Shown here in pieces: positions 54,601 to 64,000 of a DNA stretch of 64,000 nucleotides (position 1 is the first letter of the stretch; the number at the start of each line of letters is the position of its first letter). The notes below the pieces were generated by a model, which worked only from the letters and a program-made list of their open reading frames with translations, searched no databases and was not told the origin of the DNA. Source of the DNA: Globodera rostochiensis. Taxonomy: Eukaryota; Nematoda; Chromadorea; Rhabditida; Heteroderidae. The translations under genes and the position numbers were made by a program. Location: the NCBI GenBank assembly GCA_018350325.1, contig JAEVLN010000003.1, forward strand, positions 3,920,745-3,984,744. Reading direction: 5' to 3'.

Positions 54601-56579
54601 GGTTGGAGAGGTAGAATACAGAGCAGCACTAAATTTTGAGAGATTTTATACAAATTTTCAAAAAATGTTTTCTCGGTCAGCAACTGGCCAACAAAATGCT
54701 TACGCTGCCACAGCGGCGGAGGACGACGGCGGTGTGCCATGAATGACATGGTGGCGTTGGTGATGATTGCCCAGTGGGTCAGCAGCAATTGCTGCGGTGC
54801 CGTTGTGTTGATGCGACGGTGGTGGCGGAGGCGGCGGATACACCGAACCAAACGAGCCAAACCCGTAGTTGTACGTTGGCGTAGAGCCGAACATCGCCGT
54901 CGGTGCCGACGGACCGCCAGCGCTGCCCGTCGGCGTGTAAAGCAAGTCCTGAAGTCAGCAAATTTAAAAATATTATTCTCATTGTCAGAATACAGCCCCA
55001 ACCCCTCTCTTATCCCGGAGACGTTTGCCGGGTTGAGCAATATTTTTGAATCTTGGTGATCAAATACGACTTAATTTTAAATTCTTATCAAAAATCGGTC
55101 AAATCCTTTCACATTTTTTTCAAATTCTATTAGAGCACGGACGATCGAGATTCTCGATCGGTCCTCAGGTCCGGGCTTTGAAATTTTTTTAATTTTGGAG
55201 CAGCACAAACCGACCAATATCGAAAAGTTTTCTCGGCGACGCCTATCAGCATCGCCAGACCAATCCTGAAATGGACCGTGGTAGAAACGGAATATTTATT
55301 TATATAATTTTGGCATGGACAAAAATACCAAAGGAAAAGTCGACTCTTTTAGGGGTCCGTTTTTCTTTTAAAAAGCGCAAACATTTGGGCCTAATTTTGT
55401 GTAAGGTCTCTCCATTTCAACCACCGCTTATTATTATATGCCAAATTTTAACACTACTATTGGTTTTGTGGCATTTTTGGAAATAAAATTGAAGGAATTT
55501 GACCGATTTTTTTTTGTTGAAAAAAATGTTTTTTTTCTGTATTCTCTTTTGTGTTCGTCACCAAATCGGCGCTGTTTTTCATATTTTCTCTTAACAAATT
55601 CAGAATATTTTGCCCGACCCTGGCGCCAATCTGCACCACAGCAGGGTTCTTTATCAAAAAGGAACGGTACTGCTTGCACCTTACGTCCCAATGCCTGGGA
55701 TCTGACCAAATTTGATTTGGGCATCACGCAGTCCAGACCAGACTGCGCCTGTCCTATCTGAACAACAACAAAAAAAACCTGAATGAATTCGGGTGTGCCG
55801 ACCAGCGCGGAAAAATCGGCGGCACCCGTCGGGTAGGAGATGGGCACCGGCACGGGTTGTGACGGCGTCATTTTTTGAGTCTGTACTTCCTGTAAAAATG
55901 TGCTATTTCAGAAAAAACATTCCGGACTTTTTTTCACCGAATTTGGGAATTGTAAAACATTCCCTTGAAATCTTGGTCCCTCCCGTTTCAGGTCCCGGGA
56001 AATCCCGGTCCCAGTTTTTGCGAAAAGTCCCGGTCCCGTACTATCACCATTTTAAGCTTCGGTAACAACCTGATGCTGAAGGAAGTTAGTTTCCCAAACT
56101 TGATACTGAAATGTCCATTTACTTAAAGTACCATTAAAAAGCAACACAAAATATAACAAAAACGCAACATTTAATTCAGCAAAAAAATCATTTTCTTCGT
56201 GCCCATGGGCCAATTCCACTTAACACGTCATTTTGGACATTCAGTATATCAAGTTTGGGAAGCTGTAACTTCCTTCAGAGTTATTCATCGAATGGTTAAA
56301 TCTTTATATGAAATTGATTACGTCAGTATTATTCACTTTTTCCAATAATACCGACAGAGAGAGGCCTGTATAGTATATTTGAACCTGTACTTTTGTACGG
56401 GTTCGGGTACAGACCGCCATTCCGAAGGTTAAGACAAATAATATGAAGGGGCATTGCTTTTCTTTACTGACTCTTGAGGGACTTATTAAACTAAACGCGG
56501 CCATTTGTTTGGACCGAATTTTTAATTGAGACTTTGCGTTATGTACCTGCTGCGATCCAGACGGTTCGGCTACGGACAT
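51636..56579 (-). CDS. pum: Pumilio-type RNA-binding protein
   Basis: PUF proteins bind UGUA-containing 3'UTRs and repress or destabilise mRNAs. Minus-strand exons: 56579-56547, 55889-55779, 55757-55596, 54948-54704, 54628-54469, 54324-54080, 53965-53621, 53516-53399, 53351-53205, 52945-52874, 52794-52723, 52544-52222, 52148-51976 and 51880-51636; about 816 residues. Eight PUF repeats are visible with base-contact residues in canonical order: HGSRFIQQ, GNYVIQ, GCRVIQ, GNHVVQ, GCRVIQ, GNYVIQ, ASNVIE, ANYVVQ. This is the classical Pumilio code, so UGUANAUA-like targets are expected. The end KHIITKLEKYF is also standard, followed by a Ser/Asn/Pro tail. The N-terminal region contains a 135-residue module encoded twice in tandem. 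The first two small exons ([11 protein letters not shown], then EVQTQKM) and the donor at 52722 are the least certain. Confidence 0.92.
53740..54401 (-). repeat. Tandem duplication inside Pumilio, copy A (downstream in the gene)
   Basis: This contains exon 54324-54080 and the first 160 bases of exon 53965-53621 with their introns. It is almost identical to 54402-55028. The exon continues past the duplicated part here ([11 protein letters not shown]). Confidence 0.93.
54402..55028 (-). repeat. Tandem duplication inside Pumilio, copy B (upstream in the gene)
   Basis: This contains exons 54948-54704 and 54628-54469. Compared with copy A, the encoded 135 residues differ at two places that I can see (TPTGSAGG for [16 protein letters not shown] for NPNAATRQ). 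The intron between the exons is about 36 bases shorter. CAGGAAATT of copy A reads CAGGTAATT here, giving a splice donor exactly at the codon border. Confidence 0.93.
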
Positions 56580-58190
56580 TTCGGAGACAAAGACAAAATG
56601 TACAATTGGACAGCAAGTTTAATCAATACTTAAATCTGATTAGTAATTAAATTGAGCAATAAATTTTGGAAAACCGTTTTTATTTTATTAAAAAGGAAGG
56701 GTGAAGACATTTTTTTAATGGTATTATTCAAATTGGTGAAAATTATTTGCAAATTTTCCCATTCCCAGCGCGCGACTGGCTTTGGTGAAGGAAGAACAAA
56801 TTACCATATTTGAAAGATAAGACCCCCCCCCCCCCTCCATTTTACATTTACATCACATCACATCCTGACTCTTACATATTTCCATTTGTAAAAGTGCGAC
56901 GGATGAATCAAAAGCGGCGCAGGGACTTTGCGAAAAAGTTAATGTTTAGTGGCGCATTCTTTGAAAAAGGGAAAATGTGTCGACTTTTGGGGTGCATTTT
57001 TCTTAAGGAATTTTTGAAAACCCCAAAATATGTAAGAAAAACATATTTTATGTAGCTATAAACTTTATATTCGTGCATTTTATTGGGGAGGGGGGGGGGG
57101 GTCAGAAAAAAATAAAAAATGTGCGAGGCCTTTACAATAACACCTAACTAATGTAAGTTATAACCAGGGTTGGACTCAAATTTTAAAAGCAAAACCCGAG
57201 CTCAAAACACAAAATCAGCAAATTATTGTATGAAATTCAAAAAACAATTGGCATAAAAGCGATGCGAAAGAAAACAAATTTTTCTGTTATGGGTGTTGCT
57301 TTTTTTTATCGCCTTTGCGGACTTTTGCATTCAGTTGAAATCAAAATACATTAAAAACATTTTTTCGTTTAAAAAAAATGCATTTTTTGGAAATAAAAAA
57401 TCGATATGGGGAAAGCGAAAAACAACAATTAAAATCTTTTTTTTAAAATTTCCTAGTTTTTTGCGGTAAATATCGAAAAGAAGACGCAAAAGTTTCCATT
57501 ACATTAATAAAAGATAAGAAAACCGTTTGCTTTTATAAAAAGCGCATTTTAATGCGATAACAAAACCATTAAAAAAAGAAGTAAAAAAAAACTAAAAATG
57601 CAGCCCCCCTATTTATTATGTACATAGCTTACATAATGCACAAAAAAGAGAGTCTTTGGCAAGTTGCCAACATTCTCTATCTACCTGAAAAAACATCAAA
57701 ATATTATTCGCCTGTCGGGAGTGCTGGCCAATTTGCTCCCCTTGGGGGGTGGGGGTGGGGTGGACTATATAGGCAGGGCCTTTGCTTTGGGCTAATGACC
57801 CCCCGCGGCGCTAGCGGGCAGATTAAAAACAAGCGCCAAAAAGCAGCTTTCTCGTGTATACAAATAACAAAATGAATTTTAATATTAAAACACTGAAAAA
57901 AGGGAATCAAATTTTAAAAATTTCAAGAAAAATGCATAAATGACAATTCCGATTGCGTTGTCGTCGCAGGAACAATGATATAATTAAACACCTCTATATT
58001 AGAAGAAGGAACATTATTCTTAATTTCTCATAGACTTTTTTGGTGCCATCCCTTCCCGATGCCGTAATTGGGGGCTTCAATTGTGCCAACGCAAATTTAT
58101 AAATTGCGAAAAAGGGGCTTTTTTCCTTTTTTATTAGTAATTCAACAGGAAAAGCTTTTACTTTTTCTTTGTAGGCCGCTGGGGGGGAGG
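56580..58190. other. 5' flank of Pumilio, no further gene recognised
   Basis: AT-rich DNA with G/C runs (about 56821 and 57086) and many A- and T-runs around 57300-57600. It may include Pumilio promoter or untranslated exons. I see no coding exon. Confidence 0.45.
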
Positions 58191-58285
58191 GGGGAGTCAC
58201 GGGATGGCCGAGAGGTTATTACATCGGTTGGTGGTTTTTCTTTCGGCCGCAGTGGGTTGGTTGCCAATTCTGGGTCCCCCCTGCC
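58190..58285 (+). mobile_element. tRNA-like relic, probably a SINE head
   Basis: GTCACGGGATGGCCGAGAGG followed by TTA closely resembles the 5' part and A box of Ser/Leu-type tRNAs. About 45 bases further on, GTGGGTTGGTTGCCAATTCT occupies the place of the T-arm and B box (GGTTCGAATCC) with several changes. The expected anticodon arm cannot be folded cleanly, so a degenerate tRNA-derived element is more likely than a working tRNA. Confidence 0.4.
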
Positions 58286-60887
58286 CCCGCCCGCTTAGGC
58301 TGCCGCCGCCCCTTGGGGGGATGGGCGTGGGGTGGGCATTTGACTAAATGGGAATGTGCTGGAAAGGGGTGGGGGATGACGCTGGTCGGTGCTGATGTAA
58401 GGGGGGGGGGATGGGGGGCATTTAGGAACAGAGATTGGCGGGGTGTGTGGGGGGGGGGGGGGGGTGCTGTTGCTCTTGTGTGCAAAAATGTCATCACATC
58501 TGCATACATTTCAAACTACTTACTGAGCAGGACGGACGAGTGAATTGGGAGGGAGGGGATCTTTTGCGGCTGCTCTGCCTGCCAGGGCAGCGAGGACGAC
58601 GAGAGAGTTTCGGCAGTTGGACGCGGACGGCGAAAGGCATTCTTACGCACACATTCACACAACTCGGCGATGGGCCAGCCCCCGTGGGGCTGTTTGGCTT
58701 GGTGGTAAGAGTGAGAGTGAGTGAGTGAGGGAAAGGAGGGGAGAGGAAGGGGAGGGAGAGGGCGGGCGGAGGGGGGGGGTCTCCCCTCGGGCGAGAGTGT
58801 CTCTGCTGCCTCCCACATATCACGAGGAATGTTTGTATTTTATGGCGCGGATCTGTTCTGAGCACAACAGCAGGAGGACAGACTGTCAGAAAATATGTGA
58901 GAAAGTAGTGTACAGAAACAGAAAAAGGTGGAGATTAAGAAAGGATTATCAAGAAATTAGGAGGCAGGCGCGTGTAAAATGTAAAAAGAGTTGGTGGGAA
59001 AAGAAAAAGTGCAAAAAGAGGGTCAGACGGCGAGAAAAGTTCAGAGAAAGTGTGCGAGCGCAGAGCAGAAAGACAAACAAAGGCAAGTGTTTGCCAGCAT
59101 TTTCGGTGCAGACACGCAGAGAAAGTGTCGAATTGGGAAAATGGCGGCGGCGGCGGCGTATGGACGGAAGAAAGAAAGAAGCAAAGGGAGGGAAAGGAGG
59201 AGAGGGGGGGGGGATATAAATAGAAAGCGATGTGCCGGGGGGCTCCCGGCAACAAACAGAGAAGTGAAAGTTTGTTAAGGTCATGGTACAAAAAAAGAAT
59301 TGGCGTTACGGAGGGGCAGGGGAAAGAACGAACGACGACGATGACGGAGGCTAAGGCAAAGGCGAAGGCGAAGATGGATGTTCTGTTACGAGAATGACAG
59401 GCGGGCGGGCGGCGGGCGGGGGGGGGCGAGAATGATGCTGCAAATGCTGTTGATGGAAACAAAATTTGTAACGCGCCTATGCACACAAATAGTAATACAT
59501 TTTGGCAACACACAAACAGTCGCCGTCAGTGTCCGTACAATTGGCAACAAAATTAAATTCTAAAAAAATTCACAAAATTCGATTAGAAAAAAACAAAAAC
59601 ATCGGCATATTCATTGAGTTTGTGTGTATGAATTTGCTATATTATGTATGATGAATTAGCTACAAAAAAACCCTTAAAAAGGCTCAATTTCGCTCATCCC
59701 CCCGAATTCTTTACTTTTCAAACCACGCTCCCCCCCCCCCCCGCTCGCCCACTTTTCTCCAAAATTTTATCATTTTGCCCCTCTGACTACGACGACGCTA
59801 CATCCTTGAGAAGCGGGACAAGACAAATAATAATTTTGTATTTACGTAATGTGCGAGCCGCCAAAGAGCGGTACGCTTCACCCGCGTAAATGTCATTGCT
59901 TCTTCCTCGTCTTCTTTTTTTCGTCTCCCGCTGTGTTGCGCAACATTTTGCTTTGGCCAAAGGCCAAACGGAGGAGGGGGAGGGGGCAACGGGGCGGGGG
60001 AGTGAGGACGATGGGCAAAAAAAGATAATAATGGAGGGGGGGGGGGAAGGAAGGGAATGTGTGGGGACACCAACCACCCGACCGACCCCCGCGGGGCACA
60101 AAGAACCATTAATCTTGTCACCCACCCACCGGAGGAGGAGCGGGAAGAATTTTTCAAAGAAATGGCAAGAAAATGAGAAAGGGGGGGGGGAGGGGAAGAA
60201 TTTTTCAAAGAAATGGCAAGAAAATGAGAAAGGGGGGGGGAGGGGACGACCGAAACGACGATGGCGATGAGAGTCGAGGGCCAAAGACTGACTGATCAAC
60301 TGCTGCTGATTGATAAGGAAGATAAACGTCTCGTCGTCGACGGGAGGGACAGACGGACGAAGGGCAATCAGTCGCCGACGCCGCCGGTGTTGTGCAGCTC
60401 CGGCGCGGCCGTTTTGGCGCCAACGGCGGCTGCATGAAACCGGACCGGACGAATTCGTCTCGCCGAGTGAAAAGTAACAGCACAAAAACATCGGATCATC
60501 CAAAAACTGGATATATATGCATAAAAAGAGGCTCTGTCTCCACACCTTTTTGTAATAATTGGAGAATCCGTGCTCATAAATACATATTGTTAGATGGGCA
60601 AAAAAAGCGTGGCACAAAAAAATTTCTCGATTGAACCCAAGCCAGAAAACCCATGGGCCTTCGGATTTTTCACTCTTTTTTTTTGCATTACCTTTTTGAG
60701 CTTTGTCCAATCGCAAAGCTGTAACTGATAGCTTCGACATTCGACACTCGAACCGGTAGCGGTTAAGCGCCAAGAACTTTAAACCGTCGACGCTTCTTCG
60801 TTAGCTAACAAATCAAATAATCTTGGATTATGGTATTAGAAAGCACTAGGCTTGTCTGCTATAATAGAAGAGTGCGCTAAGTTGTCC
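58286..60887. other. Low-complexity, G- and purine-rich region
   Basis: Long G-runs and GA-rich DNA give many long but compositionally biased frames, including a 328-codon minus-strand frame at 59787-60773; none resembles a known protein. A direct repeat of about 50 bases (GGGAAGAATTTTTCAAAGAA, ATGGCAAGAAAATGAGAAAG) occurs twice at about 60140-60245. A 140-base segment at 60749-60890 is repeated at 60994-61135. Confidence 0.5.
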
Positions 60888-61135
60888 CTTGATTTTTCGT
60901 TGTAATTTTGTGCTTTTCGAATGATTTTGAGGCCAAAAATAATTTTAAATGTGAATTTTAAAAAAATTGTTTGAATTCGGGTCCGGGGTTGGAACTCGAA
61001 CCGGTAGCGGTTAAGCGCCAAGAACTTTAAACCGTCGACGCTTCTTCGTTAGCTAACAAATCAAATAATCTTGGATTATGGTATTAGAAAGCACTAGGCT
61101 TGTCTGCTATAATAGAGAGTGCGCTAAGTTGTCCA
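60749..61135 (+). repeat. Direct repeat of about 140 bases
   Basis: CTCGAACCGGTAGCGGTTAA ... GTGCGCTAAGTTGTCC occurs at 60749-60890 and again at 60994-61135, with nearly no differences. The second copy sits inside copy 2 of the eL41 segmental repeat and helps to explain why that copy is longer. Confidence 0.9.
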
Positions 61136-62591
61136 ATTCCGGGTTTTCAAGTAATCCCGGAGATCTGGAGCCGTAAAGACTAAATCTGACGTCAATAGGG
61201 TCTAATCACTTCGTTATCCCCATTTTTTGAAAAAATAAAAATTTTTTTGTCGAGAAAACGAGTTTCTAGGAGGGTTTTAGGGAGGCGTGGATTCTGAATC
61301 TGACATTTATATAGACCAATTTCAAACCCCGGATCCGATTCAAAATTTTTTTAAAATTTCTTAAAAATCAATTTTGGTCAGTTCAAAAAGCATGAATTCG
61401 ACCAGAAAAAATGTTCGAATTCGGGTCCGGGGTTGGAATTGATCGAAATGGATGTCCTATTCGGATTCTACGCCCCCAAAACCCCCTAGAAATACTTTTT
61501 GTCAAATTTGAAAAAAATAGGGGGGCCAGCTATATTATTACAGAGGGGAGAGGAGCCATTCTTGAGGCCACGCAATTTTCCAAAAAAACACTGTCCTCCA
61601 ACAATGTTAGAGGAGAAACCAAAGTTCGAGACACGGAGACACAAATTTTTAATTTTCTTCGACTGCCTAAGAATTGTCCGCCAAGCATTTTTGCAACAAA
61701 TTTTATTCGGCATTTCCCCGCTGACAATATTAAAAAACGACAACAATAAAAACTTTGATGGCAAACAAAACCAAAAAATTTTCTTCCGTCGTTTTTTGGG
61801 AGGGTCAACGGATGGAGCCGAACTTTTTTGAGTGGGTAATAACATAATGGTGACAAAAAAGGATGAAAACAACAACAAAACACGGAATCCAATGCAATCG
61901 TCGGCCGGCCAAGCGCTCCATCCCTTCCTTCTCAGGACGAAGACGACAACGAACAGTGCTTACTTCTTGGCCTGTCTACGCTTACGCTTTAGGCGACGCA
62001 TTCGCTTCTTACGCCACTGAATTTAATTATTAAATATGACAAATTTGTAAGTGATTAGAGCATATTTTTGAAATAATTGAGGGAGGGCCTGAAATTTCGG
62101 GGGGGGGGGGGGGGGGGGGGCTGCCCTCCCCCTAGTTACGGGCCTCTCTATTCACTCGTCCGGTCAAACTCATAAACTTATAGATTACTGTCAGTCAACT
62201 GTAATAAAAGCATAGAGGAAATGCTCCTAATTGACTGTTTTTATAAAAGTGCGATTTTTATTAATCAATGGAAAACCTTTGCTCGCATATTTGTCGCACG
62301 AAAGAACGCCGATGAATGTGTATTCCGATCTTTCGAAAACTGCTTGAATTTGCTTGTGTAACGTTGAGTTGATAGCTTAAACACACAAATTTGAATAAAC
62401 AAAAAATCAAGAGCAAGGTAAAAGGCGTTGTTAATAACTGCACAATTTTCAAAACAAAGATTGAAAGATCGACAAATGTTTTTTTTTGTCAGTGAATATA
62501 GTTAAATTCTCTTTAAGCCAAAGACACTTTCTGAATATGTTTGAATCGCAACGGGACGCAAGAAAATATGTTCGGGGTGAAAGACAAATAT
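60888..62591 (-). repeat. Segmental repeat carrying eL41, copy 2 (inverted)
   Basis: This is the inverted partner of 32178-33452. Homology ends at GAAAGACAAATA near 62591. It is interrupted near 60990-61430 by about 440 bases that include one copy of the 140-base direct repeat and another copy of the GTTTCTAGGAGGGTTTTAGG family. Confidence 0.9.
61960..62288 (-). CDS. rpl-41: Ribosomal protein eL41, copy 2
   Basis: Exon 1 (62288-62277) encodes MRAK. Exon 2 (62016-61960) encodes the remaining 18 residues and the stop, giving the same 22-residue protein as the copy at 32476-32798. The donor (GTTTTC) and acceptor (TTCAG) are intact, as is the upstream flank, so this copy looks functional. The flanks differ by scattered substitutions and by C-tract length, so the two copies are not a simple exact duplicate. 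Confidence 0.9.
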
Positions 62592-64000
62592 AAATAGTTA
62601 GGGGGGGGGGGATTTCTATTCAACAAGGGCCAGACGCCATTACAAATCTTTAGACGTTACTCTTCTTTTATCCAAAATATAGGGACCAAACAAAACGTTG
62701 AGCAAACCAAACAAACGTTTCAGTTTTAAAAAATCACTTTCTGGCGTCGGACCCAAGATTCAGTTCAACCGGACGTTAAATGCAACGGAATAAAGTGAGT
62801 TTTGTGTGTGAGAGTAAAATAATCACAAACAAATCGGATTTCCTGACTTTGTGGAAGTCACAAACAACAAAAATCATCGGGCCCCTCGGGGGTACTCAAT
62901 GGCTGCGCTGTGCTGAAGTGCAAAGGCGGCCATCAACAGACAAAGTTGGGAGTGAGCAATGGCCGCATAAGCGAAGTTCCGTGTCCGCTCCTGTTCTTCC
63001 TGATGGCCACGTTCAGCCGAAGCCATTGCGCTGAAGCAAAAGGAAATGAAACCCAAAAAATTATTATTTAAAAGACGGACGGAAGGAAATTGTAAAAACA
63101 GATCAGAAACCAAAAATCTGAGTTGAAACGCTTAGATGCAGAACATTGCATTTCAGTGCATATGAGTGATTTGCAATAAAGCAAAAAGAAGAGTTATGAA
63201 TCCACCCAACTCCTCATCTCCATCAATCCATTCTTAGCAAGGAAAAATGGGATGATGCTCAACTAAAAGTTTGAAGAAAACAGAGAAAGGAAAATGAGGG
63301 AGGGAGTGGGAGGGGAGGGGGGAAAGAGAGTGAAGAGGAAGAGAAAGAGTGAAATGACGCGTCAGAGAGTCAAAGACCAAGAAGGATGTCAAGGAAGAAA
63401 TGGTGAGACAGCCGCCATTGCGTAGAAAATACGATAGGGAGGAAAAGAGCCAATTTGAGAGACAGAAAGGAAGTAAGAGTTGCAACTAGAGTTGGAAGGG
63501 TTCCTGGGAATTTCGAACCAAAAAATCCGGTTCTAAAGCCAATAAGGTCAAAAAGAGCGAGAAATGGTAATTTATAGCTCTGAAAGGGATCAACCCCTCG
63601 TTGATTCAACAAAAGCTTTCGATTGATCCCAAATTTGTATTTGCACTGAGCCGTAAGCGCCCAACCCTGAACGGACTCCCCATTTTTTGAAGGTTATGAA
63701 GTGATTGAAGTCTGCTCAGAAGTGCAGAAATTATATTGTAGAACAATCAAAAAGGTTCGAAACTGTTCAGAACTTCTGCATTTTGTGTATTCTGAACACT
63801 GTTATCAATGAATTGAATAAATGTACACATGTTTAGCACTTTCTCTTAGAATGACGGTAGGATATTTGAAAAAAAGCCAAAATTGTCTGAGGGATTCACT
63901 TCGGCATTTTTCTCACCGATGCGTGAAGCGAAATGTGCCACCGACGGACGAGGACGACGCTGTCGGTTGCTGCTGACTCCGCGCTGCTGACCAAGCTGAA
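62592..64000 (-). other. Possible edge of a minus-strand gene
   Basis: On the minus strand, GCTTCAG near 63031 precedes an open stretch encoding MASAERGHQEEQERTRNFAY and a hydrophobic run (QLCLLMAAFAL) to about 62874. At 64000-63917 another open stretch (QLGQQRGVSSNRQRRPRPSV) ends at a GTGAGA donor. They could be exons of one gene that continues beyond the window, but I cannot name the family. The rest is purine-rich low-complexity DNA (63270-63480). Confidence 0.25.

Noticed and set aside
59787..60773. Open frame of 328 codons on the minus strand
   Set aside because: It is biased in composition (Pro/Phe/Ser/Arg from G-rich and repeated DNA), contains a duplicated 50-base segment, and resembles no protein family.

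Overview
The window is eukaryotic DNA: intron-rich genes on both strands, AT-rich non-coding DNA, very many G/C homopolymer runs and many dispersed repeats. It fits a plant-parasitic nematode, most likely a cyst nematode (Globodera/Heterodera group). The main clues are a secreted SPRY-domain protein of the SPRYSEC type, short introns with TTTCAG-like acceptors, several GC-AG introns, and worm-type orthologues of ALG2, SLK/GCK-4, FARP-like FERM protein, CAPZA, PGES2, MEC-17/ATAT, Pumilio and ribosomal protein eL41. The organism call is inference; the gene families are read directly from spliced translations.

Layout, left to right. 1190-4384: a small membrane-protein reading frame overlapping the 5' end of an ALG2 mannosyltransferase gene (+). 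5580-11576: SLK/LOK-type Ste20 kinase (+), with a duplicated exon pair in its linker. 13074-14559: family 31 beta-1,3-galactosyltransferase-like gene (-), N-terminus unresolved. 14560-19912: low-complexity, palindromic and C-rich DNA. 19913-27692: FARP-like FERM protein (+, 25 exons) with a minisatellite in one intron. 28001-28363: another minisatellite. 29072-31423: actin-capping protein alpha (-). 31622-32075: foldback element. 32476-32798: eL41 (+) inside a segmental repeat whose inverted partner, with a second eL41, lies at 60888-62591. 34388-36363: SPRYSEC-like secreted protein (+). 37009-38320: SR splicing factor (-). 39440-40370: purine-rich tandem array and second foldback element. 40569-43515: prostaglandin E synthase 2-like (+). 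45471-47185: alpha-tubulin acetyltransferase (+). 47186-51635: repeats. 51636-56579: Pumilio (-) with an internal tandem exon duplication. 56580-64000: low-complexity DNA, a tRNA-like relic, the second eL41 (-) and possibly the edge of another minus-strand gene.

The genes do not form one pathway. Most are housekeeping or cytoskeletal/neuronal genes (actin capping, FERM, tubulin acetylation, SLK kinase). The most notable points are the structural events: in-frame exon duplications in two genes (one with a single-base change that makes a new splice donor), an intronic satellite that carries the 3' splice site in every unit, a pair of inverted eL41 gene copies, GC-AG introns in several genes, and foldback elements with homogenised GC-rich ends. 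Exon borders were assigned by eye from reading frame, phase and GT/GC-AG signals. They have not been checked against transcripts.
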